Assembly (NCBI GenBank): GCA_009760855.2
Contig: WPIO01000052.1
Coordinates: forward strand, 62,001-126,000
DNA length: 64,000 nt
Reading direction: 5' to 3'
From: Cristatella mucedo
Taxonomy: Eukaryota > Bryozoa > Phylactolaemata > Cristatellidae
Both the position numbers and the translations under genes were made by a program. The notes beneath the pieces are model-generated. The model saw nothing but the letters and a program-made list of their open reading frames with translations. It searched no databases and was not told the DNA's origin. Shown here one piece after another: positions 41,101 through 54,836 of the stretch. Every line of letters starts with the position of its first letter. Positions within the stretch are counted from its first letter, which is position 1.

Positions 41101-44100
41101 TTGTTTATCAAGCATGCTACCACTAACCATTCGATCGTGCTTCCTTCGGAGCAAAGGTAAAGTGCCTAGAATAAGATTGAGTTCTCTGAGGGCGCTATAT
41201 CAAAGGTATTATTACTATTACGAGAGCACCCATGTCTGTCAAGAATATGGTAATTCGTATGCAATGGCCCTATCGCTAAGACAAAAGTACTCTCGTCTCT
41301 TAAGAATACGGTAAGACGTTGACGATGAGACAATGCTCGAATCCCCTGAGCCTCTGAAGATTTCGGTAGGGGTAGTTGTATGGAAAGCAAATGCATGTGC
41401 TTTTGAAACTGCAAGCGAAGGCTTTAGTTTTTAGGCTTTAGGAAACCTCTTCCCAAAGTCAGAGGCATAGAAGTATGGCTTTCCTTGATTGAAAGCGCAT
41501 GCTCAAAGTCTGCAAGCATTATCTGGTTTGCAAGTTAGCTGTGGTATCGGCAGGCTAAAAGAAGTTAAAGGTTAACTTATTCAACCGCCTTATTTACATC
41601 GCTGCAGTACAGCCTTATCGTCTTTCACCACAGCTTTCAGTGCTTCAGAAAGAGTAGCTGCCCTCAGCAGGCCTCAAACCCACAACTTGGGTCGTACAGA
41701 GTGAGCCTCACGCATGGGTTAAGATCTATGAGTAAGTTATGTTGGTTTGCATTCTCCTATCGCCAAGAAGAAATCACTCATGTTTTTTAAGAATATTTTA
41801 AGTCGTTCATAACAGTCCTGGCACTAAGAAACGAGTACTCGTGCGTGTCTGTTTAGAATACGGTAAGTTGTTTACAACGAGACAATACTTGGATCCCCTG
41901 AGCCCATGGAGATTCCGGTAATAGGTAGCTGTATGAACCGGTAAAGGGAGTTCATGCTCTTTTAGAACTGGGAAAGAAGGCGTTAATGCATTGGAAAATA
42001 AAGAGAGAAACTAAGGAAGAAGAAGAAAAAACTACGAAGAAGGCTGCTCATCTAAACGCTTCTAGCTAACAGTCATATTGATAGTTTGAAGACATTTTTC
42101 ATAATAGGGGGTTGATTCTGAAGATATACCATCTGAGTCCTTTCAGCATAAGAAACATCCTGACCCAAGTCCTTCTTTTGATCTTTTTAGAACAAAGAAC
42201 TCCAAAGTACAATTTTTGGGCTGTATTATATTTTCCATCATCAGTGTGATCCGAAACACACCGAATTCAAAGTTTAGTATTTTTAAGCAACTTCTTTTAG
42301 TTATGTTCCTTTCCCGTGACAGTTTTGGACTATTGAGTCATTATCCATACCTTAACCTAGCGAAACATTTGGGTATTAAGTCAAGTGCTGGTTTCGCCAG
42401 CTGGCTGTCCCTATCACTTTTTACCCACTGTCAACGAATGTGGAGTAGCATTCTGCTGATGTCTGCGCCACCTTGTTCCTGAAATTTAATTTTCCCGAGA
42501 GTGATCAGTTCATTCCTAGACAGTTAGCATTTCTGCCGTAGTGCTTCTCTTATGTAACTGACCGGTTAGTGCAGTCCTACCCCTCAATGCAATCCAGAGC
42601 TGAGGCAGAAAGTCCATCGTCATTATCCTGTCGTCGAAGTAGGTGCTGACTGACTGGCAGTGCTGCCATGTACGACTAAATCCTACAATAGCATGCCCAG
42701 GGTCACCGATTTTGACCCACTGAAAGTCGTGTCAACCTCGAGACGTGCCACTTCAGTATTGGCATGATTGGCTGCCTCGGGTAAGATTTTTTTGGCCCTT
42801 GCCTGGCTGAATCCTAAGAGTGACTCTGCCAGCATGCAGCTAACAGGGCTAAGCCTCGGTATCTTTACGATGGCTTGTGTTGGTAGTGGGGGTGCATTGA
42901 TAGCTGATTTTCAAAAAAATCAGTGGATCCTGCCTCCAGGCCCGTACTCAGGAGTTAGTCAAGTGTCTGTTGTTTACCTTGCTTGGAGCGCTGTATATCC
43001 TCTCATCGGCAGGGTGTCAACTTGCTGAGAAGGTACAGACAGACAGCACGACTTTAATGAACAGGCAATTTTTGTTTTGCTCGAACAGCATTCTTTTTTT
43101 TAGATATTGTATTGCTTGTCTTATTTCTGTATATAATTTGTTTTACGTATTTAGTTTATTAGTGTCACCTGTAGCTGCATTGGCCCTGCACTCTTTTGTT
43201 CTCGATTGCTGCCATGCAACGCCAAGTCCTATGTAGGCTCCATAGGCAATCAGGCTATGCAATAGGTATTCAAACGATACTTACATACTTCCTAAAAACT
43301 TGCATGCTGCGTTTTTGTTGTTTGCCGATGCTCTATAGGCAAAAGAACCACCCATTCATCGTCCCCTCTCTATAGGCAAAAGACCCACCCGTTCATCATT
43401 GCCTTGAGTGGCTGACTAATCTGTTGGGCCCAAAGGTTCTGAGTGACCTAGCTAGCTTACAGTTCTGAACTAAGCCAGCTAAATCGGGAAGAAGCATCGC
43501 CATTGCGACAATACTCACTTGCAAGAAGTATCTTATACCGAGTTAGAAAATCAACCAGTAGATCGTATGCCGATGGGACAACCAGTCAATCGATGCTCTG
43601 TTTTTCATGGTTAAATATTTATGATATTTCTATGTCGTGTTCCTTCAATGTATTTTGACATTGAAGGCAGAAAAGCCAAGCTACCAGTTTAGACCTGCAA
43701 GAAGAAAGTTGCAGAAGTCTGGACTGGATGTTTCAAATGCACGAGCTAACTTGGCTTGTTGTGCCGTTATAAGAGTATGCCCGAATTTCGCAACATCCCA
43801 AAGTAGAAAATTAAGCAACTTGAGTATGGAGCTGATGTGGTCATCTTGCTAACGGTTATTTTGGCAATAAAAACCCAGATTCTGCTCGGAGGCTGCAGGT
43901 GCTGACCATGTAGTTTGGTTGATGAAGCTTTCTGTTTTGTGATAAGATGGAAGGTTTCCAATAAACGTTAGGCAAGTCTCGTCGTTATTCAACAAATTGA
44001 CATATCTGTCATCTAATGACAATTCTCAGCAATCAAGGCTGCGATAGAGTTGGGGTAAGATGAGGTGTTGGGAGGTCAGGAAGTGGCAAAGTACAGACTG

Positions 44101-47100
44101 CGCTAAGTGTAACATAGAAATGAAAGCCTAACTGTGCTTGGGATTGCTTCAGCTAGATCTTCTAAGTTAAAAAACCCACTGCCATTTACTGGGAAGCTTA
44201 AAATTCTTGCTTCCACTTAATGATAATAACTACCGTCAGCTAAAGGGTTATTTAACCATTTTTAACAGAAAATGAATCGTTGCCACCTAGTCTTAGCCCA
44301 GAATAAAGTTGATAAAGATACTAGTACTTCATAACCCAGATCGCGGGTTTCAGTCCTTCAGCAAGCTCTTGATTACCTGCTGGAAGCAGGATAACAGTTT
44401 CCAGCGCACTTTTACTACTACACAAATGTCTGTCGTAAATCAGCAAAACCTTTTACTTGTAGCCAGTACATGTACATTTTCCTTGTTTTGTGAGTTTTCC
44501 TTCGCAGTGCGGTCTAAAGTTTTGTACAGCTAGCTCATGATGTCCACATGTGTGGTTTTTACAGAGGCCTAAAATTTTGTGGAGCACCTGTTTGTCACAA
44601 TTATTTGGGTGTGCAGGTGGACTTATACTGTATAACTGCTGAATTACGCCATCGTGCGAATAAGTCATTATGCAAACCCTACAGGGCAGCGTTCCACGCA
44701 TCAGGTCCTATCGTTATCTATGATGCCTTACCCTCATCCGAATTCTCTAGCTTATTTGGAAGACAAATGGAATTTATATTATTCATGCATGCAGAGCTGA
44801 GACCATAACAATTCAAACTTTGAATGGTTTCTGACTGCATTCTTCTATTATCAAATATTGATGTGTTATTCGAAGCTGTTGCTATAGCATTGTATGTCAA
44901 GTTCTCTCTGTTGCAGGAACTAATCGCTTGCACGAGAGACTGTGTGTATTTAATAACTACTACCAGCTCCCGTGCTAGCTTTGCTGTTCGATCCCGCATT
45001 ATAAAGCGTCTTGATTGGGCAGGTGCGTCTGAATTCGTTCACCCAATGCTGATCGCTGTACTGCAATGTTTGCTGCGCAGCTTTAGTGCATCACTTAGAA
45101 GCATGTATGGTTTGACATTCTTCCTTTGAGCTCCCTCCTCATTTGTGGGACAACTGCTGCACTATTGCTCCAAAGCAGCTTCTCACACCTACACAGCTCG
45201 TGAGTCACGTGGGGTCTCAAGAAAATAAATATCAGTCAAGCCAAGTTATAGTACCGGTGATAATTAAATGATACTCTTGAGCTTTAAGGAAAGATGCAAA
45301 AGCGATGGAAATAGTTACAACAGTGCGTCGAGTTGCGACTTACAAAATGTTTGTCTTCACGATCTTACCTTGCTGTGTGAAGATGTGTAGCCGCAATAGA
45401 CAGTTGTGTGAGATGAAGTCTGTTGGCTACCAAATGCGTACCGAAAGCTGCTTAGGCCGTGAGTGCGCCATACAAAACTCTTCCTACGTAACACCCAGAT
45501 ATTCTTTATTGCTCTGTGGTGTTACAGACGGAGATACAATACATTACATTACACTACTCCCCAACACGACACGTAGTTCAAAGCAGATTGACATGCAGAA
45601 CCTGTTTAAAAATGCAGGCGAACTAGATTCGTGCGTTTCATTGTATGTATATACGTTAAGTAAATACATACGTTTGTACATAAGTATGTTCGTTTGGATA
45701 CACTGGAATGCATTAAAGCTAATGTTATCTTGATTTTGCATGAGTTTGAGTCCTACAAAAGGTTATCCTATACCCACTCCAAGCATCAGGATAAGTGGTT
45801 AAGGCTATTCTGTCTCTCATATGGAAGGAATCCTCCGAGCTTTATTTGTTCTCCACCATAAGAGGAAGAGTGGTGGCTACCGTAGGCCAGTCTTACTTAT
45901 GACCGTTGAAATCGCTTCGACCTAGTATAGATCATTTAGAGCTAGCTCGGCATAAGGTCGTGAAAGCTGGTTGTGAATATGATTAAACAGGCTGTAGCTG
46001 GTATTGGTGTGCAGTGTAGGTGCAATTGAGTGCTAGAGCATTAAATGGCAGTTGACTATCTGTGCAGATGGCTGAGTCGGATTTCTTGGGCTCAGGAAAG
46101 GAGGGCCGAGATTCACATTTAACTCATTCAGCCCTTTTTCTACTTGATCGTAGTCGAAGTCGAGTTAACTTTGCACATTTGTGCAGGTGCAGGTTCTACG
46201 TTGCACATCTTTGTACATGCCGGGGTCCCTAAGGTTGGTAAACCTGATGATATCCGAAGTCTTCTCGGCTCTTTGTTACTTGCAGGTACACGCAGCAAAC
46301 TGTATACCTTGCTTTGGAGCACCCTTTGTGGTGCCACACACTTCCAGCATTTCTGCTTCCCCACTGCTTCGCACTAGATTAAGAGCTTTCAGCCGTTTCG
46401 TGTGTGATTTTCAGTGTTATATCTCAATATGCCCACTATCTCACACAGTACTTAATAGTATTGAACTGGGTGTTTATGTGCACTAAATAATAATAACAAT
46501 AACAAATTATATAGCCCCTGTCAGGAGAGCTTAATATCTTTCCCGGTACTTTACATATACTATAAAGGAAACATGATTGAACAGTTGGTGGTAGCACCGT
46601 CAATCTCAACAAGCAGAGCATGGTTAGATGTGACCTGCACAACCTGAGCATGCAAGTATGGTTAGGTAAAGCATGCACGGTGTCCGCACACCTCAGCTTA
46701 CTAAGGACGAATCACGTGGACCTATTAAATGATGTTTTAAAAGAAATGCGTTCTTAGCTTTTTTAAATGTTGTCCATGCCAGGGATGTCACCACATCTGT
46801 TGGATTGAGTTCCGAGGTTTGGGAGCCTACAAACTTAACGCGCGATCTCCATAGGATTTGAAGTTTGTACAAAGTGTAGCTAAATGATTTGATTTCAAAA
46901 AGCAAATAGTATAGTATGTTGCTTAGCTCGGGGAGAAGTAGATCGGATAGGTGGGCTGGAACCAGAGATTGCGGTGACCTGAAAGTTAGTAAGAAAACCT
47001 TGAGGTGTATGTGCTGCTTGACTGGGAGTTAGTGCAGATCGGCAAAAAATGGGGTGATGTGGTGACTGTGACGTTCGCGACAGACAAGCCTAGCTTTAGA

Positions 47101-50100
47101 CTTGTGCATCAACTGTAAGCCCCTGATTGACCGACCGGTAGACCAGAAGCAGTGAGTTACAGTAGGCAAGGCAGATTGTCCTAAGTTCATGGACCAATTT
47201 AGGTCAAGTATCCCTGTGTAAGCAAGCCGACTTCTAGCAAAGTAATGTAGCCGAAATAAGGCGGCCTTGACTTTGGAGATCACGTGGTCTGAAAGGTCAC
47301 TTTGAAAGAGGACACCCGTATTTCGTGCAGATGTCACAGGAGATATGCTGGCATAGCCGATCCTGACCCTTAAGTTTTCCCATTTCTGAATTGCAGTTGG
47401 TTTTCAAAGAACTAGAAAGCTGGTTTTACTCTCATTCAATTGAGGAACGTTTGCCGCCACCGATGCTCGGATGTCATCAATACATACAACAAAAGAGTTT
47501 CGAGAACTCAATGTGATGGAGGGCGGGGAACGATCAAACCAAAGGTACAGTTGAGTGTCATCTGCATAGAAGTGAAAGCCCAGATTGTGCTCGGCGATCG
47601 CATCAGCAAGAGGGAGAGTATAACTGTGAAAGGAATCGGACCAAGTACAGAGACCTGAAGTACCGCTTGTTTCAGTGGTTCCTCACATGATCTTTATCTG
47701 TTCGCATCAATACTATGGAGTCTCCCACGGAGATAGGACACGATACATTGTAATGCTGTGCCACTGAGGCCCAGGCGAGATGCGAGGCCCTTGAGAAAGA
47801 CTCGGTGATCGGTGGCATCGAAAGTTGCCTAAAGATCGTGTAAAACGAGTAGAGAGACTCTACCTAAGTCTGCATTCCTAAGAAGATCGGTATACACCCT
47901 GAAGTAGTGCTGATCAGGTCTCGAGTGACTAGCTCCAAAACTGGACACGAACTTTCTGAGCTAGTCTCAAAACTCTAATATGTGAGTTCAGCTGGTATGC
48001 CCCAACTCGTTCCAGTGGCTTTGACATTAGTGAAAGGGAGACTGGGCAGAAGTTGCTCAAGTTCTCTTAGTCAAGTGATGCTTTCTAAATTATTGGCCTG
48101 ATTACAGCCTGCTTGAAAGATGCTGGAACATGACCTGAGGCTAATGACATATTTACTATGTTAGCTATGCATGGCAGCAGCAGATCTATGCAGCATAGAA
48201 GTTGGACAGTGGGAATAGGGTCTAGAAGTCTAGTTGCCTTCTATGATTGGGATATAAACTGAAGGATGGGGTCATTTTTGGCCTCCTTCAAAGCAAACAT
48301 TAAAGATGGTGCATGGAATTGTGGTACACGAGTCCAGAGAGATGCTGCCATTCTAGGCATAGACTTCCTGATCTCTTCTATCTTTTTGACAACGAAGCCA
48401 GAGACGCAATGAGAATTGCCACAATGATCAATAGGTAGGGGGCTAACTTGAGAGCAGTTAAGGAGATCGTTGATCTTTGGATTGGATTAGATTTGATTTT
48501 GCGTTGACGTTAGGATTTTTGGATTGTGCATCTGTGAGTCAACGATGTTTTCTTAGAAGCTGGTCTTTGCTAGTATCTATTCGTTTAATACACAGTGGTC
48601 CTCATGTGCCTGTCGTTTAACAGTCAGTCCTGATGATTTGTACGGTTTTCAAGCTTGTGCTTAGTGTACCTAGCTAGTTTAGTGGCTTGAATAAGCCTTT
48701 GGCCGTCTGTGCAAGGGCGCATAGTGCACTTAATCAGAGGAACAAACTCAACGAATGTGTTAGCTGGTGACATATTGTAGCAATCTACCAATGATGACAG
48801 GTCAGAGGCGTGATTGAGCAGCAGGGAAATATATTCTCGCATGGACAGCATCGATATTAGGGGCGTTGAGGTTTAACGATTTGCTGGTGTCTTTAGATGT
48901 GAAGGAGGGCACACACTTTGGACTGAATGGGACCCACATGTGGTCAGATAAGCAAAATTTGGTAAAAATTGTGGTGAGATTCACAATGTTGCAGGATTAA
49001 ATGGTCGTATGTGTGATCTTTGATATTAGTAGTGTCGTGCTCATGAGCCACAAGAGAGAATGAGTCAGTTATTGCACCAAATTGGGTGCTGAAGGCGTCA
49101 GTTAAGTTATCACAATTGATGTAAAAATCGCTTATAACGAGCTAAGATTGATTTCATGCACGCAGAATCAAAATGAAATCAGAGAAATCGGAAATTACGG
49201 ATGACTGTATACCTGGGGGCGATAGACTACTACCACTATTGGCAGCTTGATGCCGGTAGAACTAAAAAAAAACAGATGCGAAAGATTGCTTCGAGGGGAC
49301 TGCAAACAACTAGAAATGGAAGGATTAAGATGTTGTAATCATGACTACACCACCAGTTTTGATTGATCTAGCGGTGTGATAGAAGGTGAAATCTGTTTAT
49401 GATCGAATAGTTTCGAGATTTTAACCAGGTCTCGGTCAAGGTGGAGGCTGTTTTGAACAACCGTTTAATGTATTATCATTGGGTTATAGCATATTGGTTG
49501 TGAATTTCAAAGAAAAGCATTATCTTAGGTACACATGAGCTAGGGTCTTTCTTAATTAATGGCAGAAAATCTGCATCTATCTGTCTATTTTAGGATCTTA
49601 CACCACTGTAAGCTACTCGCTAGGTTTTTTCAGAAAGTTTCCATGTGCTTACATAGCAGTTCAATCTGCAGGTGTGTTAAACTTGGAGCTCAAGGTTCAG
49701 GTTTGGAACCTAATCGCCCAAGATTTTTGTGAATCACCCTGAAGAGTCTCTGAAAGTCTATATTGAACAAGACTTGAGTTACCGTGCCTATTCTTTACTC
49801 TCATTTATGTCACATATACATACTTCACAACGTTATGTAGAAGTTCTAGCGTTTGAGCTTTCTTTTAGTAATAACTACTTTGGTGTGTAGCAAAAGCTGG
49901 GCATGGAACACCTCTATTCTTTATATGCTTCTGTTTTCGGTGCAGTGATGATCAAGAATCAGCAGCTTGTTGGATACCGCCTTGGCAGTATCAGTGTCTT
50001 GGAGTTTTCTGATTCTGCCGGAATGACGGAAGTGAGTGAACTTATGAGTTTTGTCGGCCATTCAAAGCCCATAACGGACGTGATAGTGAACTCAGACATC

Positions 50101-51524
50101 CGTAAGTGTATGCTCATTGCTGCTTTGTTGGAAGACCGTTACTAGTTTCTCAATTCAGCTGAAGATTGCTACGGCTTTCAGAGGCAAATTCAGTCTTCTG
50201 TGTTTTACACATGAAGACAAACGACTTACTTAACTGGTACAAATTGCTATACATGTTCATAAATCCATGAAATCTATGCAAGTATATAGATTGAATGTTT
50301 GCAGTTTATACATTCAGGCATATCTATCATCATTTATGTAATCATATTCTATAGAATGCTTAGGCTTTGCATGAGCGCAAACAATTTTCAAGTGCATTAA
50401 CTATCCAGTTTAAAACTCCATCTGCCTCCATACAAACACCGTTCTTATAATGTTATGTAATGTATCTCTGTCGATGACGCCACAATGCCACAAGACTAAG
50501 TGGGTGTTAGGTGCCGGAGCGTTTTCTATAGCTCAGTCAGTAGGAGTATCGTGGGAACTTTGCTCGACATATGTAATTTCTGTGGTTAGCAAATGTATGT
50601 AATAAGGTAAGCAGCACAGTTCTAACGACTTTGGGCAAGCTGTCCCATGATTGCTAAATTATTTACATGATTGATCCATATTACCACTAAGTTTTTATAT
50701 TATCACAGATTCTCGTATCCTACCTTTCTGTTTAGGCAGTAAGCTGGTTGTCGGCCATTGACTGTATGTGGTCCATTAAGAGCACTCGGTGGTTGTCTTA
50801 CCTTGGCACCTCTAATTAGGATTGTGGGTCATTTATTACAGCCGTGCATTTAGGATTTTCTGGGCAGTTTTTTGATATCATTTACTGGAAATTGGCCAAC
50901 ATCCAGCCAACAAGGCCCAAAGCCCTAATCTTCCATTGGTATACCTCTAGAAGCAACCCAATGAGATCAATCTTCCTTGTGGTGCAGTGTAAGATATTCG
51001 ATCGTGTTTCACCTGTTGCCTGAGTTTGTAGCTTGCATTGAATATTCCATTTTTTCATTCTAAATAATCATTCAATTTTAGCGACGATGTTCATGTCATG
51101 CTCAGCTGATGGTACCATCAGAGTGTTCGATCGTGCAAGACCAATTAACAAATACATCGCTGAAATGTCCAAGTTCGACCGAGCAGACGTGCGAATTAAC
51201 ACTGTTTGCGGTAATGGACTTTATGGCCTCAGTGTAGCAAAAGAAAACAGGTTTGTTGATTGAGCATTACCATCATTTAAACCTGGTGACATCTCGAATC
51301 CGAATGTGCTATGATTACTCGAGGGCTTTGCTCCGGGGTGCATTAAACCAAGTCTTCTGCATGATCTTGATACTTGGAAATATTTGAGATCTAAGTCTTG
51401 TAGTTCTTAGGTATGTGTGATATGTCTCTGTAAGTGTGTGTCAGTGTGTGTTTGTGTGTATGTGTGTATGTGTTTGTGTGTACGTGTTTGTGTATGTGCG
51501 TGTTAGTGTGTGTGGTGTGTATGT

Positions 51525-51574
<50 letters not shown>

Positions 51575-54500
51575 ATGTGCAAGTTTGGCGGATAGAGCAG
51601 CATGAGCAATGCTTTGGTTCTACGGCTGGGTAAGGTCGGGCTTGTTGTTTCTGATCGCTCTTAACATTGATGACTTATGTGTTTAGGATGGTCGCAGTGT
51701 GGAGTCTGGAGAATGGCAGGATTTTGCACAAGCTCTATCATCGTGGGGGAGCTGGAGGCCTATTGGATGCCCTTGTACTTGGCCAGTTTGTTGTGACTGC
51801 TGATATCAGTACTTTATTCATATGGAAACTTGAAGATTCTGCTGATGTTAGCAGTCCTTTCCGGACCATAAATCTGCATGGTTATTGCAACATGTTTGCG
51901 AAGTCTGACTCGGAAGTCATTGTCATATCAAAAGAATCAGTGATGGAGCTAGGGTTACCTACTTGTAATGTAGTCTTGACAAGATCCCTGCCGAAAGGAA
52001 AACGCATCATCAGCCTGAGCTGGACCCCACTTGGTCTTGCACTCCTAGTAAGTGTCACCCCGCTGTATTGATGACGACGGCAGTTTTATATTTATGTCTG
52101 TATTTAATTTCTGTAATTTTATTCATGCGATGACGACTGGTTCAGCCAGTCTTCAAAGATTAAAAATGTGCGTTCTGCAAATTCTAAATTTCTATTAATT
52201 CTATTTTTGTATTTCACATGAACCACACAAGAAAATTGCTCATCCAGAGCTGGTTAGGTATATCAATTTTATTAGTAGACGTGCAAGTCCAAGCAAATAT
52301 AGCTAAACCAGGTTCTCGTAAGTTTTTCCTCATGACTTCTTCATGTAAACAGCCAGTGCCTTCTACTATTATGATCACGCCTTGCTAAACATTGAGCCAC
52401 CTTGGAATCTGGGTCCGTGAGTTCGATGTGTCTAACCAAGTGTATAAGACTCCCTGCGTTGAACTTGTGTAAACTTATTTAGTGAGCAGCTACAGTGCTT
52501 ATATAAATAGCTAATGCTTGTCTTATCATATCAAGAATTGAGTGCTGCTGCATTATTGATCTTACAAGTCATCGGTTACCATGATGTTTTTCTTCTGAGA
52601 TTATGAGCTAGCTTACTCAAGATACGTTAAATTAATACGTTAAATGCTCAGAATGACATAATCCCTATAGGACCTAATTTTTTTCGGGTATTTTTTGAAG
52701 ACCATTGTTGTCGTCAGATGCAATATTTATATCACAGTCCAGTAAGTGCTCGTGGGTCATGACAGTATCTACTGTTGGTAGGGTGTGAGGATCATAATTT
52801 GCTCACCTCTACTGTTCAATTGATGTGCAATCTTGTGTTACATCTGTCAGAGATCTCTTTTTAGGATCGGTATGATTTAAGTAGAATACTTTATTAAGCT
52901 GTAATGGTCTCTCCAGGGTCGGCAGACTTATCGTTGACATTCATCTATAGCTGTTTGAGGGTTGCGACCGGTCGCTAATGATATCCAGCAGTGATCATGC
53001 AGTCTGTGCACTGTTGAACATGTCCTCTGTGTTACTCTTTGATTCTGAGAAAGTCGGTCATCTACTTATATTAGGCCCATAATAGCAATAAAGAAACTGA
53101 TAGAGCAAAGATAGATACGGCTATGTACGTGGCTGTCACTGTATTTTATTCTCAGAAGAACAATGAAGATATTACATGTTTCAGATTGATGAAAGGGGCA
53201 ATATGCTGTGTGAGATATGGCGGTATATTTTTATTTAATTTATTTTACATACAATTGTCGTTATAAATGTGTTTGTTTTTAGGTTGATCCCGACCAGCCC
53301 ACAGTGCATTTTGTTGTCGACGAGTCCTCTCGATCAAAGGTGCTGGCAGGTCAGCCTTGTCTTGAGACATTTGGTCCCCAGATAACGAGCATCCACAGAT
53401 GCCAGAGTATGTTCGTCCTAGCATTCCATCACCATGTAGTATTCTTTAACTTCGAGAAGAATTCTATCCTGACAAGCTTCGAAATGAAAAGACCAATCTT
53501 GATTAAGTCTTCTAGCACCATCATTGGTGTCCAAAGTGGCCTTGCTATCCACTTCTTTGAGGTCAATAATGGCGTCACCAAGCTTGGAAGCCTCAAGCTA
53601 TCCAGCGTCAAGGATACTGCTGCTCTGTGTAAGTTATCATTTCACGGATTGAGAGAAAGGAAAAGGGGCAAATTGTCTTGTTGCACTATTTTTTTTGTAT
53701 GCAAAACCCTGGTAATTTTAGGTAAGATACACTGTATAAGCATGATTTCTGTAATGGCTTCCAGTCATTCCATGTAAGCCAATGCCAAGCTTAAATATTA
53801 AAATAAGAGGCAGTTATTTAAATAATTCTTCCAAATAAACCAATTGTAGCTTAGGGTACTGTTTACCGCTGCATTCAGAAATATTGGAGACTTTAATTAC
53901 TTTAGCTTTAATTTGGTTTCAGGAGGTACTTTTTACAGTGGATCTGGTCAAGATGTATTTGTTTGACTGCAAAACAGTACAGAAGAATTTTGTATGTCAA
54001 TTTAGCATTCAGACGGACAAGGGCCACAGCATTCTCCAAGTGTCTACATACTAAAGAGTTTCTCAGGCAGCTGCATCGCCTAGCACAGAACTATAAATCG
54101 TTTAGTTTTGCAAGAAGAAGTTTCGGGTGACCTCAGTTGTTGCTTAGCAAAGTCACACGTAAGGTCGCATTCAATGCATGGCAGGCCCGTGCACTTATTT
54201 TTTCTCCTTTCTTTCTTAGATGCTTGTACATGGTTAGCCTCAAGTTACGAATGGTAATATATTATTGTGCAGACAAAATATCAAGGCACCTCCTAACCTA
54301 TGTATACTTAACCTCTTCCGGAGGGGTGGACTTGCATCAGAAACGCCTGACCACATCTGGTTGATTTAGGTTTTGTATGTGATACATTGCCCGTGAATTC
54401 TAATTATTATTGCAATGAAATAATCGCACCACTATGCCTAATACTTAAAAGGGCAGGGTTCTTCCACTACAAATCTAGTTCTTGCATATGCTGACTCCTG

Positions 54501-54778
54501 ATATGAGCACACTTTAGCCGATACCGATTGATGGATTTATATCAGTTGTCTACCCATGGTAATCAGCTGCAAAGCGAGAAATTGAGCTTTCTTAGGGGGC
54601 GATACCAGCAACTTGTTTTATTAAAAACCTAGTAGAACTGCGTATGCCAGCTGGGGTGTTTACCGGCATCTGACTGTCATGGCATCCCTGTCTGCTTCGT
54701 ATTAACTTCGCTTCATTTGATCAAACTTGTAACTTAAGAAATCGATGGTGCGAACACGAAGGGTAGGCGAGAGAGAGA

Positions 54779-54836
<58 letters not shown>

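Larger units (their letters stand above)
40661..42000. repeat. Tandem duplication of an approximately 550-bp unit
   Basis: Unit 1 begins near 40661 and unit 2 near 41449. Shared words include CTCAAAGTCTGCAAGCATT, GGCTAAAAGAAGTTAAAGGT and ACAGTACAGCCTTA or CAGTACAGCCTTA. Each unit carries a SINE-1-like piece (40860-40975 and 41630-41735). Unit 1 alone contains a LINE-A 3' end. Confidence 0.8.
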
